A DNA stretch of 64,000 nt from Burkholderia sp. MS389 (GTDB lineage: Bacteria; Pseudomonadota; Gammaproteobacteria; Burkholderiales; Burkholderiaceae), in the NCBI RefSeq assembly GCF_016899425.1, contig NZ_CP045994.1, forward strand, positions 3,286,001 through 3,350,000, given 5' to 3'. The notes beneath the pieces were generated by a model. It made no database searches. It was not told where the DNA came from and saw nothing but the letters and a program-made list of their open reading frames with translations. How positions within the stretch are numbered: the first letter of the stretch is position 1; each line of letters opens with the position of its first letter. This document shows, piece after piece, positions 39,126-48,983 of the stretch. The position numbers and the translations under genes were made by a program.

Positions 39126-40397
39126 ATGGCGTTCAGCAAGGTATTGGTGGGATGGATGGCGGCGTGTGCGCTGTCGGCCGCTCAGGCCGGTACGCTGCCG
39201 AGCGCCAATACGGGTGCGGGCGCCAGCGGGTCGCTCGCTCATGCCGAGCATTTCGACTACGCCGACTCGAACCTGCCGCAGGTCGCCGCCGATCTCAACG
39301 AGCAGATCCTTCGCATTCCGGCCGATGCGTCGGGCGCCATCACGCTCGAGGCCACGCTGTTCAAGCCGAACGGCCCCGGCCCGTTCCCGCTCGTCGTCTT
39401 CAACCACGGCAAAAATACCGGCGATCTCCATCTGCAGCCGCGCAGCCGGCCGCTCGCGTTCGCGCGCGAATTCGTGCGCCGCGGCTATGCGGTGATCGCG
39501 CCGAATCGCCAGGGCTTCGCCGGTTCCGACGGCACGTACCAGCAGGAAGGCTGCAACGTCGGCAAGAACGGCCTCGCGCAGGCCGCCGACGTCGATGCGA
39601 CGGTGCGCTACATGTCGCGCCAGCCGTACGTCGATGCGTCGCGCATCGTCGTCGCCGGCACGTCGCACGGCGGGCTCGCGTCGGTCGCGTACGGCACCGA
39701 AGCCGCGGCCGGCGTGCGCGGCATCATCAACTTCTCCGGCGGGCTGCGCCAGGACCTGTGCGACGGCTGGCAGCGCAACCTCGTCGACGCGTTCGACCAC
39801 TACGGCGCGCATACGGCCGTGCGGTCGCTGTGGCTGTACGGCGACAACGATTCGGTGTGGACGCCCGCGCTGGTCGCGCAGATGCACGATGCATACGTGT
39901 CGCACGGCACGCAGGCCCGCTTCATCGATTTCGGCCGCTACAAGGACGATGCGCACCGGCTGATCGTCGATCGCGACGGCGTGCCCGTGTGGTGGCCGGC
40001 CGTGAACGCATTCCTCGCCGAACTGAACCTGCCGACCGCGGTGCGCTATGCGGTCGCGGACCCGCACGAGCCGAAGGCCACCGGCTACGCGTCGATCGAT
40101 GCGGTCAACGCGGTGCCGTACGTCGACGAAGCCGGCCGCGAAGGCTATCGCCGCTTCCTGAACCAGCATCCGAGCCGCGCGTTCGCGGTGTCGTCGGAAG
40201 GCGCGTGGTCGTGGGCCGAAGGCGGCGACGACCCGATGGCGCTCGCGCTCGACAACTGCGCGAAGCAAGGCGCCGGCGCGTGCCGGCTGTATGCGGTCAA
40301 CGACCGCGTCGTGTGGAACGCCAACACGACGCAGACGGCCGACAACGGCGACGATCGCACCCGCGATACCGATACGCGCGCGCTGGCTTCGCGCTGA
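39126..40397 (+). CDS. Secreted alpha/beta-hydrolase
   Basis: This 423-residue protein has a signal peptide (about 1-21, cut after AQA). The alpha/beta-hydrolase fold has an oxyanion segment FNHGKNTGD, nucleophile elbow VAGTSHGGLAS (Ser in GTSHG), a likely catalytic Asp in YGDNDSVW and His in KDDAHRLIV. The pattern is dienelactone-hydrolase/peptidase-S9-like. The C-terminal roughly 110 residues (YRRFLNQHPSRAFAVSSEGAW, DNCAKQGAGACRLYAVNDRVVW) form an extra domain resembling the repeats that accompany such exported hydrolases. Confidence 0.85.
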   Translation: MAFSKVLVGWMAACALSAAQAGTLPSANTGAGASGSLAHAEHFDYADSNLPQVAADLNEQILRIPADASGAITLEATLFKPNGPGPFPLVVFNHGKNTGDLHLQPRSRPLAFAREFVRRGYAVIAPNRQGFAGSDGTYQQEGCNVGKNGLAQAADVDATVRYMSRQPYVDASRIVVAGTSHGGLASVAYGTEAAAGVRGIINFSGGLRQDLCDGWQRNLVDAFDHYGAHTAVRSLWLYGDNDSVWTPALVAQMHDAYVSHGTQARFIDFGRYKDDAHRLIVDRDGVPVWWPAVNAFLAELNLPTAVRYAVADPHEPKATGYASIDAVNAVPYVDEAGREGYRRFLNQHPSRAFAVSSEGAWSWAEGGDDPMALALDNCAKQGAGACRLYAVNDRVVWNANTTQTADNGDDRTRDTDTRALASR

Positions 40398-40909
40398 CGC
40401 TCGGCTGTCGTTCCTCTCGCTTCCCCTTTGCGCACCGTCGATTCAAGATCATCGCGGTGCTCCGCCGCATGCTCGTCAAATCGAGCACGCGCCGCGTAAT
40501 GCTCGTTTTTACGAGCAATCGACTTGAATTCGCGCCAGATCTCGTCCAGCCGTCCGGGCCTTCCGCGCCCCTGTCGAACTGACGATGCACGAAGCAAGAC
40601 CGCCCCTCGTCGCCGCCCAACCCGCACCATCATCGTTCCCCATATTTCGCCACCCGGCCGCCCCTCGCCCAGCGATTTTTTCTGTCGGGGGCGTCACTCG
40701 AACGTCGTCATCTGCGCGCATTTCGCCCGATCCGCCGCGTTCCGTTCCGAGCCCCTCCGAACTGCGTCGAACTCCCGCCCAGCAAGGCTGTGCGGCGTTT
40801 GTAACCGCTAGTGCAACGCGCGGCGGAACACGCTAATCTCTGCGCGTTTCGTATCCCGCCGCGCGGCATCCCGTCGATGCCGCGCGGTCGTTTTACCCCC
40901 GGAGTCGCC
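40398..40909. other. Gap upstream of bioA with a possible minus-strand gene relic
   Basis: 512 bp with lower GC than its flanks. On the minus strand, roughly 40600-40400, one frame reads LDEIWREFKSIARKNEHYAA and RFDEHAAEHRDDLESTVRKG, which looks like a real helical protein. It runs into the antisense of the hydrolase gene and has no clear start, so it is at best a remnant. The bioA promoter should be in the last 150 bp. Confidence 0.4.
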
Positions 40910-42256
40910 TTGAGTACGCCAGCCACCGACGACTGGGTCGCGCGCAGCCTGCGCGCGGTCTGGCATCCCTGCACCCAGATGAAGCACCACGAGCGCCTGC
41001 CGCTCGTCCCCGTCGCGCGCGGCGCGGGCGTGTGGCTGGTCGACCGTGACGGCCGCCGTTACTTCGACGCGATCAGCTCGTGGTGGGTCAACCTGTTCGG
41101 CCATGCGAACCCGGACATCAACGCGGCGCTGAAGGACCAGCTCGACACGCTCGAGCACGCGATGCTCGCCGGCTGCACGCACGAACCGGCGATCGAGCTC
41201 GCCGAACGCCTGCATGCGCTGACCGCGCGCACGCTGGGTCATGCGTTCTTCGCGTCGGACGGCGCGTCGGCCGTCGAGATCGCGCTGAAGATGAGCTTCC
41301 ACGCGTGGCGCAACCGCGGCCGCGCGAACAAGCAGGAATTCGTCTGCGTCGCGAACAGCTATCACGGCGAGACGATCGGCGCGCTCGGCGTGACCGACGT
41401 CGCGCTGTTCAAGGATGCGTATGACCCGCTGATCCGCCACGCGCACGTGGTCGCGTCGCCCGACGCGCGCGGCGCGCTGCCGGGCGAGACGGCCGCCGAC
41501 GTCGCGGGCCGCGCGCTCGCGGACGTGCGGCGCCTGTTCGCCGAACGCGGCGACCGGATCGCCGCGCTGATCGTCGAGCCGCTCGTGCAGTGCGCGGCCG
41601 GCATGGCGATGCACGATCCGTCGTACGTGCGCGGGCTGCGCGCGCTGTGCGACGAATTCGGCGTGCACCTGATCGCCGACGAGATCGCGGTCGGGTGCGG
41701 GCGCACCGGCACCTTCTTCGCGTGCGAGCAGGCCGGCGTCTGGCCCGATTTCATGTGCCTGTCGAAAGGGATCAGCGGCGGCTACCTGCCGCTGTCGCTG
41801 GTGCTCACGCGCGACGACGTGTTCGCGGCGTTCTACGACGACGACACGACGCGCGGCTTCCTGCACTCGCATTCGTACACCGGCAATCCGCTCGCGTGCC
41901 GCGCTGCAGTCGCGACGCTCGACCTGTTCGCGCGCGACGACGTGCTCGCGAGCAACGCGCGCAAATCGGCGACGCTGCGCGCGGCGCTCGCGCCGCTCGA
42001 CGCGCACCGCCAAGTGCGCCATCTGCGCGAGCGCGGCACGCTGTTCGCGTTCGACGTCGCGCTCGACGGCGACGCGGCGCGCGGCTTCTCGCGGCGCTTC
42101 TTCGAACACGCGCTCGAACGCGAGCTGCTGCTGCGCCCGATCGGCACGACCGTGTACCTGATGCCGCCGTACGTGATGAATGACGACGACATCGCGTGGC
42201 TCGCGCAGCGCACGCGCGACACGCTCGACGCGACGCTGGAGGACCTCGGCCGATGA
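40910..42256 (+). CDS. bioA: Adenosylmethionine-8-amino-7-oxononanoate aminotransferase
   Basis: This 448-residue PLP enzyme converts KAPA to DAPA using S-adenosylmethionine as amino donor. Landmarks are [10 protein letters not shown] (19-28), [14 protein letters not shown] (55-68), the PLP Asp in [17 protein letters not shown] and the Schiff-base Lys286 in [14 protein letters not shown]. The start is probably TTG at 40910, five bases after GGAG (40901-40904); an ATG at 40877 upstream has no ribosome site. It is the first gene of bioAFDB. Its stop overlaps the bioF start (ATGA). Confidence 0.95.
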   Translation: MSTPATDDWVARSLRAVWHPCTQMKHHERLPLVPVARGAGVWLVDRDGRRYFDAISSWWVNLFGHANPDINAALKDQLDTLEHAMLAGCTHEPAIELAERLHALTARTLGHAFFASDGASAVEIALKMSFHAWRNRGRANKQEFVCVANSYHGETIGALGVTDVALFKDAYDPLIRHAHVVASPDARGALPGETAADVAGRALADVRRLFAERGDRIAALIVEPLVQCAAGMAMHDPSYVRGLRALCDEFGVHLIADEIAVGCGRTGTFFACEQAGVWPDFMCLSKGISGGYLPLSLVLTRDDVFAAFYDDDTTRGFLHSHSYTGNPLACRAAVATLDLFARDDVLASNARKSATLRAALAPLDAHRQVRHLRERGTLFAFDVALDGDAARGFSRRFFEHALERELLLRPIGTTVYLMPPYVMNDDDIAWLAQRTRDTLDATLEDLGR

Positions 42257-43440
42257 GCCTGCTCGACACCCTGCAACGCGGCCTCGCCGACCTCGACGCG
42301 CAAGGGCTGCGCCGCGTGCGCCGCATCGCCGACACCGCGTGCGACGCGCGCATGACCGTGAACGGCCGCGAGATCGTCGGCTTCGCGAGCAACGACTACC
42401 TCGGCCTCGCCGCGCATCCGGCGCTCGTCGCCGCGTTCGCGGAAGGCGCGCAGCGCTACGGCTCCGGCAGCGGCGGCTCGCACCTGCTCGGCGGCCATTC
42501 GCGCGCGCACGCCAAACTGGAAGACGAACTCGCCGGCTTCGCGGGCGGCTTCTCCGATGCGCCGCGCGCGCTGTACTTCAGCACCGGCTACATGGCGAAC
42601 CTCGCGGCGATGACGGCGTTGGCCGGCAAGAGCGCGACGATCTTCTCCGACGCACTGAACCACGCGTCGCTGATCGACGGCATGCGGCTGTCGCGCGCGA
42701 ACGTGCAGGTCTATCCGCATGCGGACATGGCCGCGCTCGCCGCGCTGCTCGACGCATCGGATGCGGAAACGAAGCTGATCGTCAGCGACACCGTATTCAG
42801 CATGGACGGCGACCTCGCGCCGCTTGCCGAGCTTGTCGCGCTGGCCGAGCGCCACGGCGCGTGGCTCGTCGTCGACGACGCACACGGCTTCGGCGTGCTC
42901 GGCCCGCAGGGTCGCGGCGCGCTCGCGGCCGCCGCGCTGCGTTCGCCGCATCTGGTGTACGTCGGCACGCTCGGCAAGGCGGCCGGTGTCGCAGGCGCGT
43001 TCGTGATCGCGCATGAGACCGTGATCGAATGGCTGATCCAGCGCGCGCGCAGCTACATCTTCACGACGGCCGCGCCGCCGGCCGTCGCGCATGCGGTATC
43101 GGCAAGCCTGAAGGTGATCGCGGGCGACGAAGGCGACGCGCGCCGCGCGCACCTCGCCGCGCTGATCGGCCGCACGCGCGCGCTGCTGCGCAATACGCGC
43201 TGGCAGCCGGTCGATTCGCACACGGCCGTGCAGCCGCTCGTGGTCGGCAGCAACGACGCGACGCTCGCGGCGATGCGCGCGCTCGACGCGCACGGCCTGT
43301 GGGTGCCGGCGATCCGGCCGCCGACGGTGCCGGCCGGCACGTCGCGGCTGCGCGTGTCGCTGTCGGCCGCGCATTCGTTCGACGATCTTGCTCGGCTCGA
43401 AGCCGCGTTGATCCAGGCCAGCGAGGAGGCCGCGGCATGA
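42253..43440 (+). CDS. bioF: 8-amino-7-oxononanoate synthase
   Basis: This 395-residue PLP enzyme condenses pimeloyl-ACP (or -CoA) with alanine. It has [12 protein letters not shown] (45-56), [13 protein letters not shown] (70-82), the PLP-binding [10 protein letters not shown] (208-217) and catalytic Lys242 in [13 protein letters not shown]. The start and stop overlap the adjacent bio genes by 4 bp each, so the three are translationally coupled. Confidence 0.96.
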   Translation: MSLLDTLQRGLADLDAQGLRRVRRIADTACDARMTVNGREIVGFASNDYLGLAAHPALVAAFAEGAQRYGSGSGGSHLLGGHSRAHAKLEDELAGFAGGFSDAPRALYFSTGYMANLAAMTALAGKSATIFSDALNHASLIDGMRLSRANVQVYPHADMAALAALLDASDAETKLIVSDTVFSMDGDLAPLAELVALAERHGAWLVVDDAHGFGVLGPQGRGALAAAALRSPHLVYVGTLGKAAGVAGAFVIAHETVIEWLIQRARSYIFTTAAPPAVAHAVSASLKVIAGDEGDARRAHLAALIGRTRALLRNTRWQPVDSHTAVQPLVVGSNDATLAAMRALDAHGLWVPAIRPPTVPAGTSRLRVSLSAAHSFDDLARLEAALIQASEEAAA

Positions 43441-44159
43441 CCGCCGCCCCGCTGTCCGTCTTCGTCACCGGCACCGACACCGAAATCGGCAAGACCTTCG
43501 TGTCGGCCGCGATGCTGCACGGCTTCGCACGGCATGGCCTGCGCGCGGCCGCGCTGAAGCCGGTCGCGGCCGGCGCGTACGAACGCGACGGCGTGTGGCG
43601 CAACGAGGACGCGGACCAGCTCGACGCGGCCGCGAACGTCGTGCTGCCGCCCGAGCTGCGCACGCCGTTCCTGCTGAAGGCGCCGGCCGCGCCGCATATC
43701 GTCGCCGCGCAGGAAGACGTGACGCTCGATCTCGACACGATCGTCGCGTGCCATCGCGAAGCGCTGACGCGCGCGGACGTCGTCGTCGTCGAAGGCGTCG
43801 GCGGCTTTCGCGTGCCGCTGAACGACACGCAGGACACCGCCGATCTCGCGGTCGCGCTCGGCCTGCCCGTCGTGCTCGTCGTCGGCGTCCGGCTCGGCTG
43901 CATCAGCCACGCGTTGCTGACGGCCGATGCGATTCGCCAGCGCGGCCTCGCGCTCGCGGGCTGGGTCGCGAACCATGTCGACCCGGCCATGTCGTTCGCC
44001 GACGAGAACGTCGCGACGATTCGCGACTGGCTCGCGCGCGAGCACCGCGCGCCGCTCATCGGCCGCATTGCGCACATGACGCCGGCCGCCCCCGAATCCG
44101 CCGCGGCGATGCTCGACATTGCCGCGCTCGTCGAGTCGCTGCGCACCGCGCGGCCTTGA
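43437..44159 (+). CDS. bioD: Dethiobiotin synthetase
   Basis: This 240-residue ATPase closes the ureido ring of dethiobiotin using CO2. The P-loop is [10 protein letters not shown] (12-21), LKPVAAGAY follows at about 39-47, and [10 protein letters not shown] is near 116-125. It ends 39 bp before bioB. Confidence 0.96.
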   Translation: MTAAPLSVFVTGTDTEIGKTFVSAAMLHGFARHGLRAAALKPVAAGAYERDGVWRNEDADQLDAAANVVLPPELRTPFLLKAPAAPHIVAAQEDVTLDLDTIVACHREALTRADVVVVEGVGGFRVPLNDTQDTADLAVALGLPVVLVVGVRLGCISHALLTADAIRQRGLALAGWVANHVDPAMSFADENVATIRDWLAREHRAPLIGRIAHMTPAAPESAAAMLDIAALVESLRTARP

Positions 44160-44198
44160 CCCAACCGATCCCCCATCCCGCCAGGACAGGAAAACGAA

Positions 44199-45218
44199 AT
44201 GACCCAAGCCCAGACCGCCACCGTGCAACCCGACGCGATTCCCGTGGCTGCACCGGCCCCGCAGCGCTGGCGCGTCGCCGACGTCGTCGCGCTGTTCGCG
44301 CTGCCGTTCAACGACCTGATGTTCCGCGCGCAGCAGGTGCATCGCGAGCACTTCGACGCGAACGCGGTGCAGCTGTCGACGCTGCTGTCGATCAAGACGG
44401 GCGGCTGCGAGGAAGATTGCGGCTACTGCTCGCAGTCGTCGCATCACGACACGGGCCTGAAGGCCGAGAAGCTGATGGACGTCGACACGGTGCTCGACGC
44501 CGCGCGCGCGGCGAAGGCGAACGGCGCGAGCCGCTTCTGCATGGGCGCCGCGTGGCGCAATCCGAAGGAGCGCCACATGCCGGCGCTGACCGAGATGGTG
44601 CGCGGCGTGAAGGAGCTCGGCCTCGAGACCTGCATGACGCTCGGCATGCTCGAAGACGAACAGGCTCGGCAGCTCGCCGACGCGGGCCTCGACTACTACA
44701 ACCACAACCTCGACACGTCGCCGGAGTTCTACGGCCAGGTGATCTCGACGCGCACGTACCAGGATCGCCTCGACACGCTCGACCGCGTGCGCGACGCGGG
44801 CATCAACGTGTGCTGCGGCGGCATCATCGGGATGGGCGAATCGCGCCGCGAACGCGCGGGCCTGATCTCGCAGCTCGCGAACCTGAACCCGTATCCGGAA
44901 TCGGTGCCGATCAACAACCTCGTCGCGATCGAAGGCACGCCGCTCGAAGGCACCGCGCCGCTCGACCCGTTCGAGTTCGTGCGCACGATCGCGGTCGCGC
45001 GCATCACGATGCCGAAGGCCGTCGTGCGCCTGTCGGCCGGGCGCGAGCAGCTCGACGACGCGATGCAGGCGATGTGCTTCCTCGCGGGCGCGAACTCGAT
45101 GTTCTACGGCGACCAGTTGCTGACGACGAGCAACCCGCAGACGCAGCGCGACCGCGCGCTGTTCGAGCGCCTCGGCATCCGCGCGAGCCAGGCCGACGCG
45201 CTGGCGGACAACGCGTAA
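44199..45218 (+). CDS. bioB: Biotin synthase
   Basis: This 339-residue radical-SAM enzyme inserts sulfur into dethiobiotin. The radical-SAM 4Fe-4S motif CEEDCGYC uses Cys70, Cys74 and Cys77. Further family cysteines lie in [11 protein letters not shown] and [13 protein letters not shown], and the 2Fe-2S arginine region [11 protein letters not shown] is near the C-terminus. AGGACAGGAAAACGAA provides the ribosome site. It is the last gene of the biotin operon, which a strong terminator ends. Confidence 0.97.
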   Translation: MTQAQTATVQPDAIPVAAPAPQRWRVADVVALFALPFNDLMFRAQQVHREHFDANAVQLSTLLSIKTGGCEEDCGYCSQSSHHDTGLKAEKLMDVDTVLDAARAAKANGASRFCMGAAWRNPKERHMPALTEMVRGVKELGLETCMTLGMLEDEQARQLADAGLDYYNHNLDTSPEFYGQVISTRTYQDRLDTLDRVRDAGINVCCGGIIGMGESRRERAGLISQLANLNPYPESVPINNLVAIEGTPLEGTAPLDPFEFVRTIAVARITMPKAVVRLSAGREQLDDAMQAMCFLAGANSMFYGDQLLTTSNPQTQRDRALFERLGIRASQADALADNA

Positions 45219-45251
45219 GCGGCAACGGCCGGCGCGCCGCGCCCGCCGACG

Positions 45252-45277
45252 AAAAGCCGGGGCGCGCCCCGGCTTTT
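45252..45277. terminator. Strong bidirectional terminator after bioB
   Basis: AAAAGCCGGGGCG/CGCCCCGGCTTTT is a perfect 26-bp palindrome ending in a T-run on either strand. It lies between the convergent bioB and LysR genes and can serve both. Confidence 0.9.
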
Positions 45278-45296
45278 TCACGCCCGCGCGCACGGT

Positions 45297-46214
45297 TCAG
45301 GTCGCGCCGCCCAGTGCGCGCGGCTCCATGAACGTGTGCCGGAAATAGTCGCGCACCGCGTGCATCGCGGGACTCAGCTCGATGTTCTTGCGCCACGCGA
45401 GGCCGACGCTCATCGGCGGCACCGGGTCGCGCAGCACGATCGTCTCGATGCGCCGCCCTTCGAGCGACCACGGGCGATACACCATGTCGGACAGGATCGC
45501 GACGCCGCTGCCGTTCGCGACCATGCTGCGCACCGCCTCGACCGACGAGGTGCGCAGGATCACGTTCGGCCGGTACGGCGTCTCGTTCCAGTAACGCAGC
45601 GCGGTCTGCCCGGCCTCGTCCACCGTCAGCATCACGAACGGCTCGTGCGCGACCTCCGCGAACGTGACGCTCTCGCGCCGCAGCAGCGGATGATGCGCGC
45701 CGACCCACAGCCTGCGCACCGAATGGATCACCGGCTCCAGCACGAGCTCCGGATTCGACACGTTCGACGTGAGCAGCACGGCCATGTCGTAGCGGCCCGC
45801 GATCAGCCCTTCCTCGATCGACTCGCGGTTCAGCTCGTGCAGGTGGATCGTCAGGCGCGGATAGAGCGTATTGAGCCGCAGCACGTGATGCGGCAGGAAG
45901 TAGCCGAGCACCGTGTAGCTCGCGGCGATCGCGAGCGTGCCGGTCAGCGTGCTTTCGAGATTCGGGATCCGCATCGCCTCGTCGACCGACGACAGGATCG
46001 TGTACGCGTGATTGAGAAAACGCCGCCCGGTATCGGTCAGCGTCACGCCCGCCGACGTGCGCACGAACAGCTGCGTGCCGAGACTGTCCTCCAGTTCCTT
46101 GATCGCGCTCGTCACGGCCGACTGCGAGATGGTGAGCTGGATCGCGGCCTGCGAGATCTGTCCGAGCTCGGCGGTCGCGACGAAGTACTTGAGCTGTCTG
46201 AGCGTCAGGGCCAT
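45297..46214 (-). CDS. LysR-family regulator, probable regulator of the pxp operon
   Basis: This 305-residue regulator has the N-terminal winged helix (LRQLKYFVATAELGQISQAA, SQSAVTSAIKELEDSLGTQLF) at about 4-62 and a periplasmic-binding-protein-like effector domain at about 90-295. It is divergent from pxpA across a 259-bp region with an AT-rich palindrome, the classic LysR arrangement, so it probably activates the pxp operon. The ligand is unknown; 5-oxoproline or a related lactam is a guess from context. Confidence 0.92.
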   Translation of the reverse strand: MALTLRQLKYFVATAELGQISQAAIQLTISQSAVTSAIKELEDSLGTQLFVRTSAGVTLTDTGRRFLNHAYTILSSVDEAMRIPNLESTLTGTLAIAASYTVLGYFLPHHVLRLNTLYPRLTIHLHELNRESIEEGLIAGRYDMAVLLTSNVSNPELVLEPVIHSVRRLWVGAHHPLLRRESVTFAEVAHEPFVMLTVDEAGQTALRYWNETPYRPNVILRTSSVEAVRSMVANGSGVAILSDMVYRPWSLEGRRIETIVLRDPVPPMSVGLAWRKNIELSPAMHAVRDYFRHTFMEPRALGGAT

Positions 46215-46362
46215 GCGCGGTGGAAAACTGATGGGGGCATGGCAACCATCATATCAACCGTCCGTTTCGCGGCAATCCGGGCCCGCCCGACCCGCGCGCA
46301 TCCGCCTGCCGCGACGCCGGGCGGCCGCTTTCGGCGATATCTGAAAAATCGATACGCTCGCA

Positions 46363-46386
46363 TATAAAAATAGAACTATTTTGACG
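46363..46386. promoter_or_regulatory. Palindromic operator candidate between LysR and pxpA genes
   Basis: AAAATAGAACTATTTT (46367-46382) is a perfect dyad (7-bp arms, AA centre) in an AT-rich patch within a GC-rich genome. ATAG-N2-CTAT fits the loose T-N11-A/ATA-type boxes bound by LysR proteins. It overlaps TTGACG (46381-46386), a possible -35 for pxpA, and TATATG on the minus strand, a possible -10 for the LysR gene. Confidence 0.5.
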
Positions 46387-46473
46387 CACCCCGCACGGCT
46401 AACCTGCGTTCAACACGGTGTCGACACGCGCTGCAGCGCACGCGAAACCGGAGAACCTGGAGGAACGAACCGT

Positions 46474-47256
46474 ATGAGGAAGCACAGTGTCGACCTGAAT
46501 TCGGACATGGGCGAAGGTTTCGGCCCGTGGACGATCGGCGACGGCGTCGACGAGCAGATCATGCCGCTCATCAGCTCGGCGAACATCGCCACCGGTTTTC
46601 ATGCCGGCGACCCGAACATCATGGCGCGCACGGTGCAGCTCGCGCGCGACGCCGGCGTCGGGATCGGCGCGCATCCGGGCTTTCGCGATCTGGCGGGCTT
46701 CGGTCGCCGCACGATCACCGAAACGCCGCAGGCGCTCGTCCACGACATCCTGTATCAGCTCGGCGCGCTGCGCGAGTTCGCGCGGCTCAACGGCGTGGGC
46801 CTGCAGCACGTCAAGCCGCACGGCGCGCTCTACATGCACGCGGCGGCCAACGAGGCGTTCTCGCGGCTGCTGATCGAGACGCTGCAGCGCGTCGATCCCG
46901 GCCTGTGGCTGTACTGCATGGAAGCGTCGGTCACGTATCGCGTGGCGCGAGAGTACGAACAGCCGGTGATCCGCGAGTTCTACGCCGATCGCGACTACGA
47001 CCGCAGCGGCTCCATCGTGTTCACGCGCCGCGTCGGGCGCCCCGACCCGCAGCAGGTGGCCGACAAGGTGCTGCGTGCGTGCATCGACGGCAAGGTGCGC
47101 ACGATCGACGGCGACGACATCGACATCGATTTCGATTCGGTCTGCATCCACAGCGACACGCCCGGCGCGCTCGAACTCGTGCGCGAAACGCGCGACGCGC
47201 TGGTCCGCGAAGGCATCCGGACCGCCGGCCCGCAACCGCTCGCCGCTCATCACTGA
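46474..47256 (+). CDS. pxpA: 5-oxoprolinase subunit A (LamB/YcsF family)
   Basis: This 260-residue member of the LamB/YcsF family is the catalytic lactam-opening subunit of the ATP-dependent PxpABC 5-oxoprolinase. It begins with the metal-binding signature [13 protein letters not shown] (7-19), then [29 protein letters not shown] and [18 protein letters not shown] precedes the ATG. It opens a six-gene unit with a biotin carrier, a biotin carboxylase, pxpB, pxpC and a permease. Confidence 0.93.
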   Translation: MRKHSVDLNSDMGEGFGPWTIGDGVDEQIMPLISSANIATGFHAGDPNIMARTVQLARDAGVGIGAHPGFRDLAGFGRRTITETPQALVHDILYQLGALREFARLNGVGLQHVKPHGALYMHAAANEAFSRLLIETLQRVDPGLWLYCMEASVTYRVAREYEQPVIREFYADRDYDRSGSIVFTRRVGRPDPQQVADKVLRACIDGKVRTIDGDDIDIDFDSVCIHSDTPGALELVRETRDALVREGIRTAGPQPLAAHH

Positions 47257-47278
47257 ACCCGATTCAAGGAGACGCAAG

Positions 47279-47521
47279 ATGGCATTGCACGACATCGTCA
47301 GCCCGCTGCCGGGCACGTTCTACCGACGCCCGTCGCCCGAGGCGGACTACTACGTCGCGGTGAATGCGACGGTCGCGGCCGGCGCGGTGGTCGGCCTCGT
47401 CGAAGTGATGAAGCAGTTCACCGAGATCGAAGCCGATGCGGCGGGCCGCGTCGTCGAGCTGCTCGTCGACGATGGCGAGCCGGTCGACGCCGGCCAGGTG
47501 CTGATGCGGATCGAGGGGTGA
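47279..47521 (+). CDS. Biotin carboxyl carrier protein, stand-alone domain
   Basis: This 80-residue protein is a single biotinyl domain with the acceptor motif VEVMKQF (Lys45); most carriers have AMKM or VMKM here. It lacks the long N-terminal region and Pro-rich linker of AccB (about 150 aa). AAGGAG precedes the ATG by 8 bases. Its position between pxpA and a biotin carboxylase marks it as the carrier of a dedicated complex, to be biotinylated by BirA. Confidence 0.92.
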   Translation: MALHDIVSPLPGTFYRRPSPEADYYVAVNATVAAGAVVGLVEVMKQFTEIEADAAGRVVELLVDDGEPVDAGQVLMRIEG

Positions 47522-47525
47522 TGCG

Positions 47526-48983
47526 ATGAAGCCGGCAAACGCCCCCGACACCTTCTATCGACCGTCGCGGATCAAGACCGTGCTGGTCGCGAACCGCGGC
47601 GAAATCGCGGTGCGCGTGATCCGCGCGGCACGCGAGCTCGGCATGCGTGCGGTCGCCGTGGTCAGCGACGCGGACCGCGACAGCCTCGCCGCGCGCATGG
47701 CCGACGAAGCGATCCACATCGGGTCGTCGCATGCGGCGAAGAGCTATCTGAATCCGGCCGCGATCCTCGACGCCGCGCGGCAATGCGGCGCGGACGCGAT
47801 CCATCCGGGCTACGGCTTCCTGTCCGAGAACGCGGCCTTCGCCGCGCAGGTCGAGGCGGCCGGGCTGATCTTCGTCGGCCCGGACGCGCAGGTGATCGCG
47901 ACGATGGGCGACAAGGCGCGCGCCCGCGACACCGCGCGGCGCGCGAACGTGCCGACCGTGCCCGGCAGCGACGGCGTCGTCCAGTCGCTCGACGCGGCCC
48001 GCGCGGTCGCCGCGCGCATCGGCTATCCGATCATGATCAAGGCGGCCGCGGGCGGCGGCGGGCGCGGCATCCGCGTCGCGCACGACGCCGCGCAGCTCGA
48101 CGCCGAACTGCCGCTCGCGCAGCGCGAGGCGCAGGCCGCGTTCGGCGACGGCGGCGTCTATCTCGAACGCTTCATCGCGCGGGCGCGGCACATCGAGGTG
48201 CAGGTGCTCGGCGACGGCCGCGACGTCGTCCACCTGTTCGAGCGCGAATGCTCGCTGCAGCGGCGCCGCCAGAAGATCCTCGAGGAAGCGCCGTCGCCGT
48301 CGCTCACGCCGGCGCAGCGCGACGCGCTGTGCGCGTCGGCCACGCGGCTCGCGCGCGAGGTCGGCTACCGCAGCGCGGGCACGCTCGAATACCTGTTCGA
48401 CGATGCGCGCGGCGAGTTCTACTTCATCGAGATGAACACGCGCATCCAGGTCGAGCATCCGGTGACCGAGGCGATCACCGGCATCGATCTCGTGCGCGAA
48501 ACGCTGCGCATCGCCGACGGCGAGCGGCTGCGGTTCGCGCAGGCCGACATCGCGATGCGCGGCGCCGCGCTCGAATGCCGGATCAACGCGGAAGATCCGC
48601 TGCAGGATTTCCGCCCGAATCCGGGCCGGATCGACGCACTGGTGTGGCCGACCGGGCCCGGCGTGCGCGTCGATTCGCTGCTCTACCCGGGCTACGTCGT
48701 GCCGCCGTTCTATGATTCGCTGCTCGCGAAGCTGATCGTGCACGACGAGAGCCGCGCGGCCGCATTGCGGCGTCTGTCTCGCGCGCTCGGCGAGCTGCAG
48801 GTCGGCGGCCTGAAGACCACCGCGCCGCTGCACGTCGCGCTGCTCGCGGACGACGACGTGCGCGCGGGCCGCTATCACACGAATTTTCTCGAAGCGTGGA
48901 TGCCGTCATGGCGCGAGGCCGCGACGGCCGCCGCCCGGCAGCACGAAACTGCGGACGCCGCGCGCGTCGGGGAGGCCCTGTGA
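47526..48983 (+). CDS. Biotin carboxylase subunit of the pxp cluster
   Basis: This 485-residue AccC-type enzyme carboxylates biotin with ATP and bicarbonate. Landmarks are VLVANRGEIAVRVIRAA (19-35), HPGYGFLSENA, the glycine loop KAAAGGGGRGI, RHIEVQVLGD, ERECSLQRRRQK and EMNTRIQVEHPVTE. All usual catalytic segments are present, so it should be active. It is about 35 residues longer than E. coli AccC, mostly at the termini. Its stop overlaps the pxpB GTG start. It is a paralogue of, not a replacement for, the housekeeping AccC. Confidence 0.93.
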   Translation: MKPANAPDTFYRPSRIKTVLVANRGEIAVRVIRAARELGMRAVAVVSDADRDSLAARMADEAIHIGSSHAAKSYLNPAAILDAARQCGADAIHPGYGFLSENAAFAAQVEAAGLIFVGPDAQVIATMGDKARARDTARRANVPTVPGSDGVVQSLDAARAVAARIGYPIMIKAAAGGGGRGIRVAHDAAQLDAELPLAQREAQAAFGDGGVYLERFIARARHIEVQVLGDGRDVVHLFERECSLQRRRQKILEEAPSPSLTPAQRDALCASATRLAREVGYRSAGTLEYLFDDARGEFYFIEMNTRIQVEHPVTEAITGIDLVRETLRIADGERLRFAQADIAMRGAALECRINAEDPLQDFRPNPGRIDALVWPTGPGVRVDSLLYPGYVVPPFYDSLLAKLIVHDESRAAALRRLSRALGELQVGGLKTTAPLHVALLADDDVRAGRYHTNFLEAWMPSWREAATAAARQHETADAARVGEAL

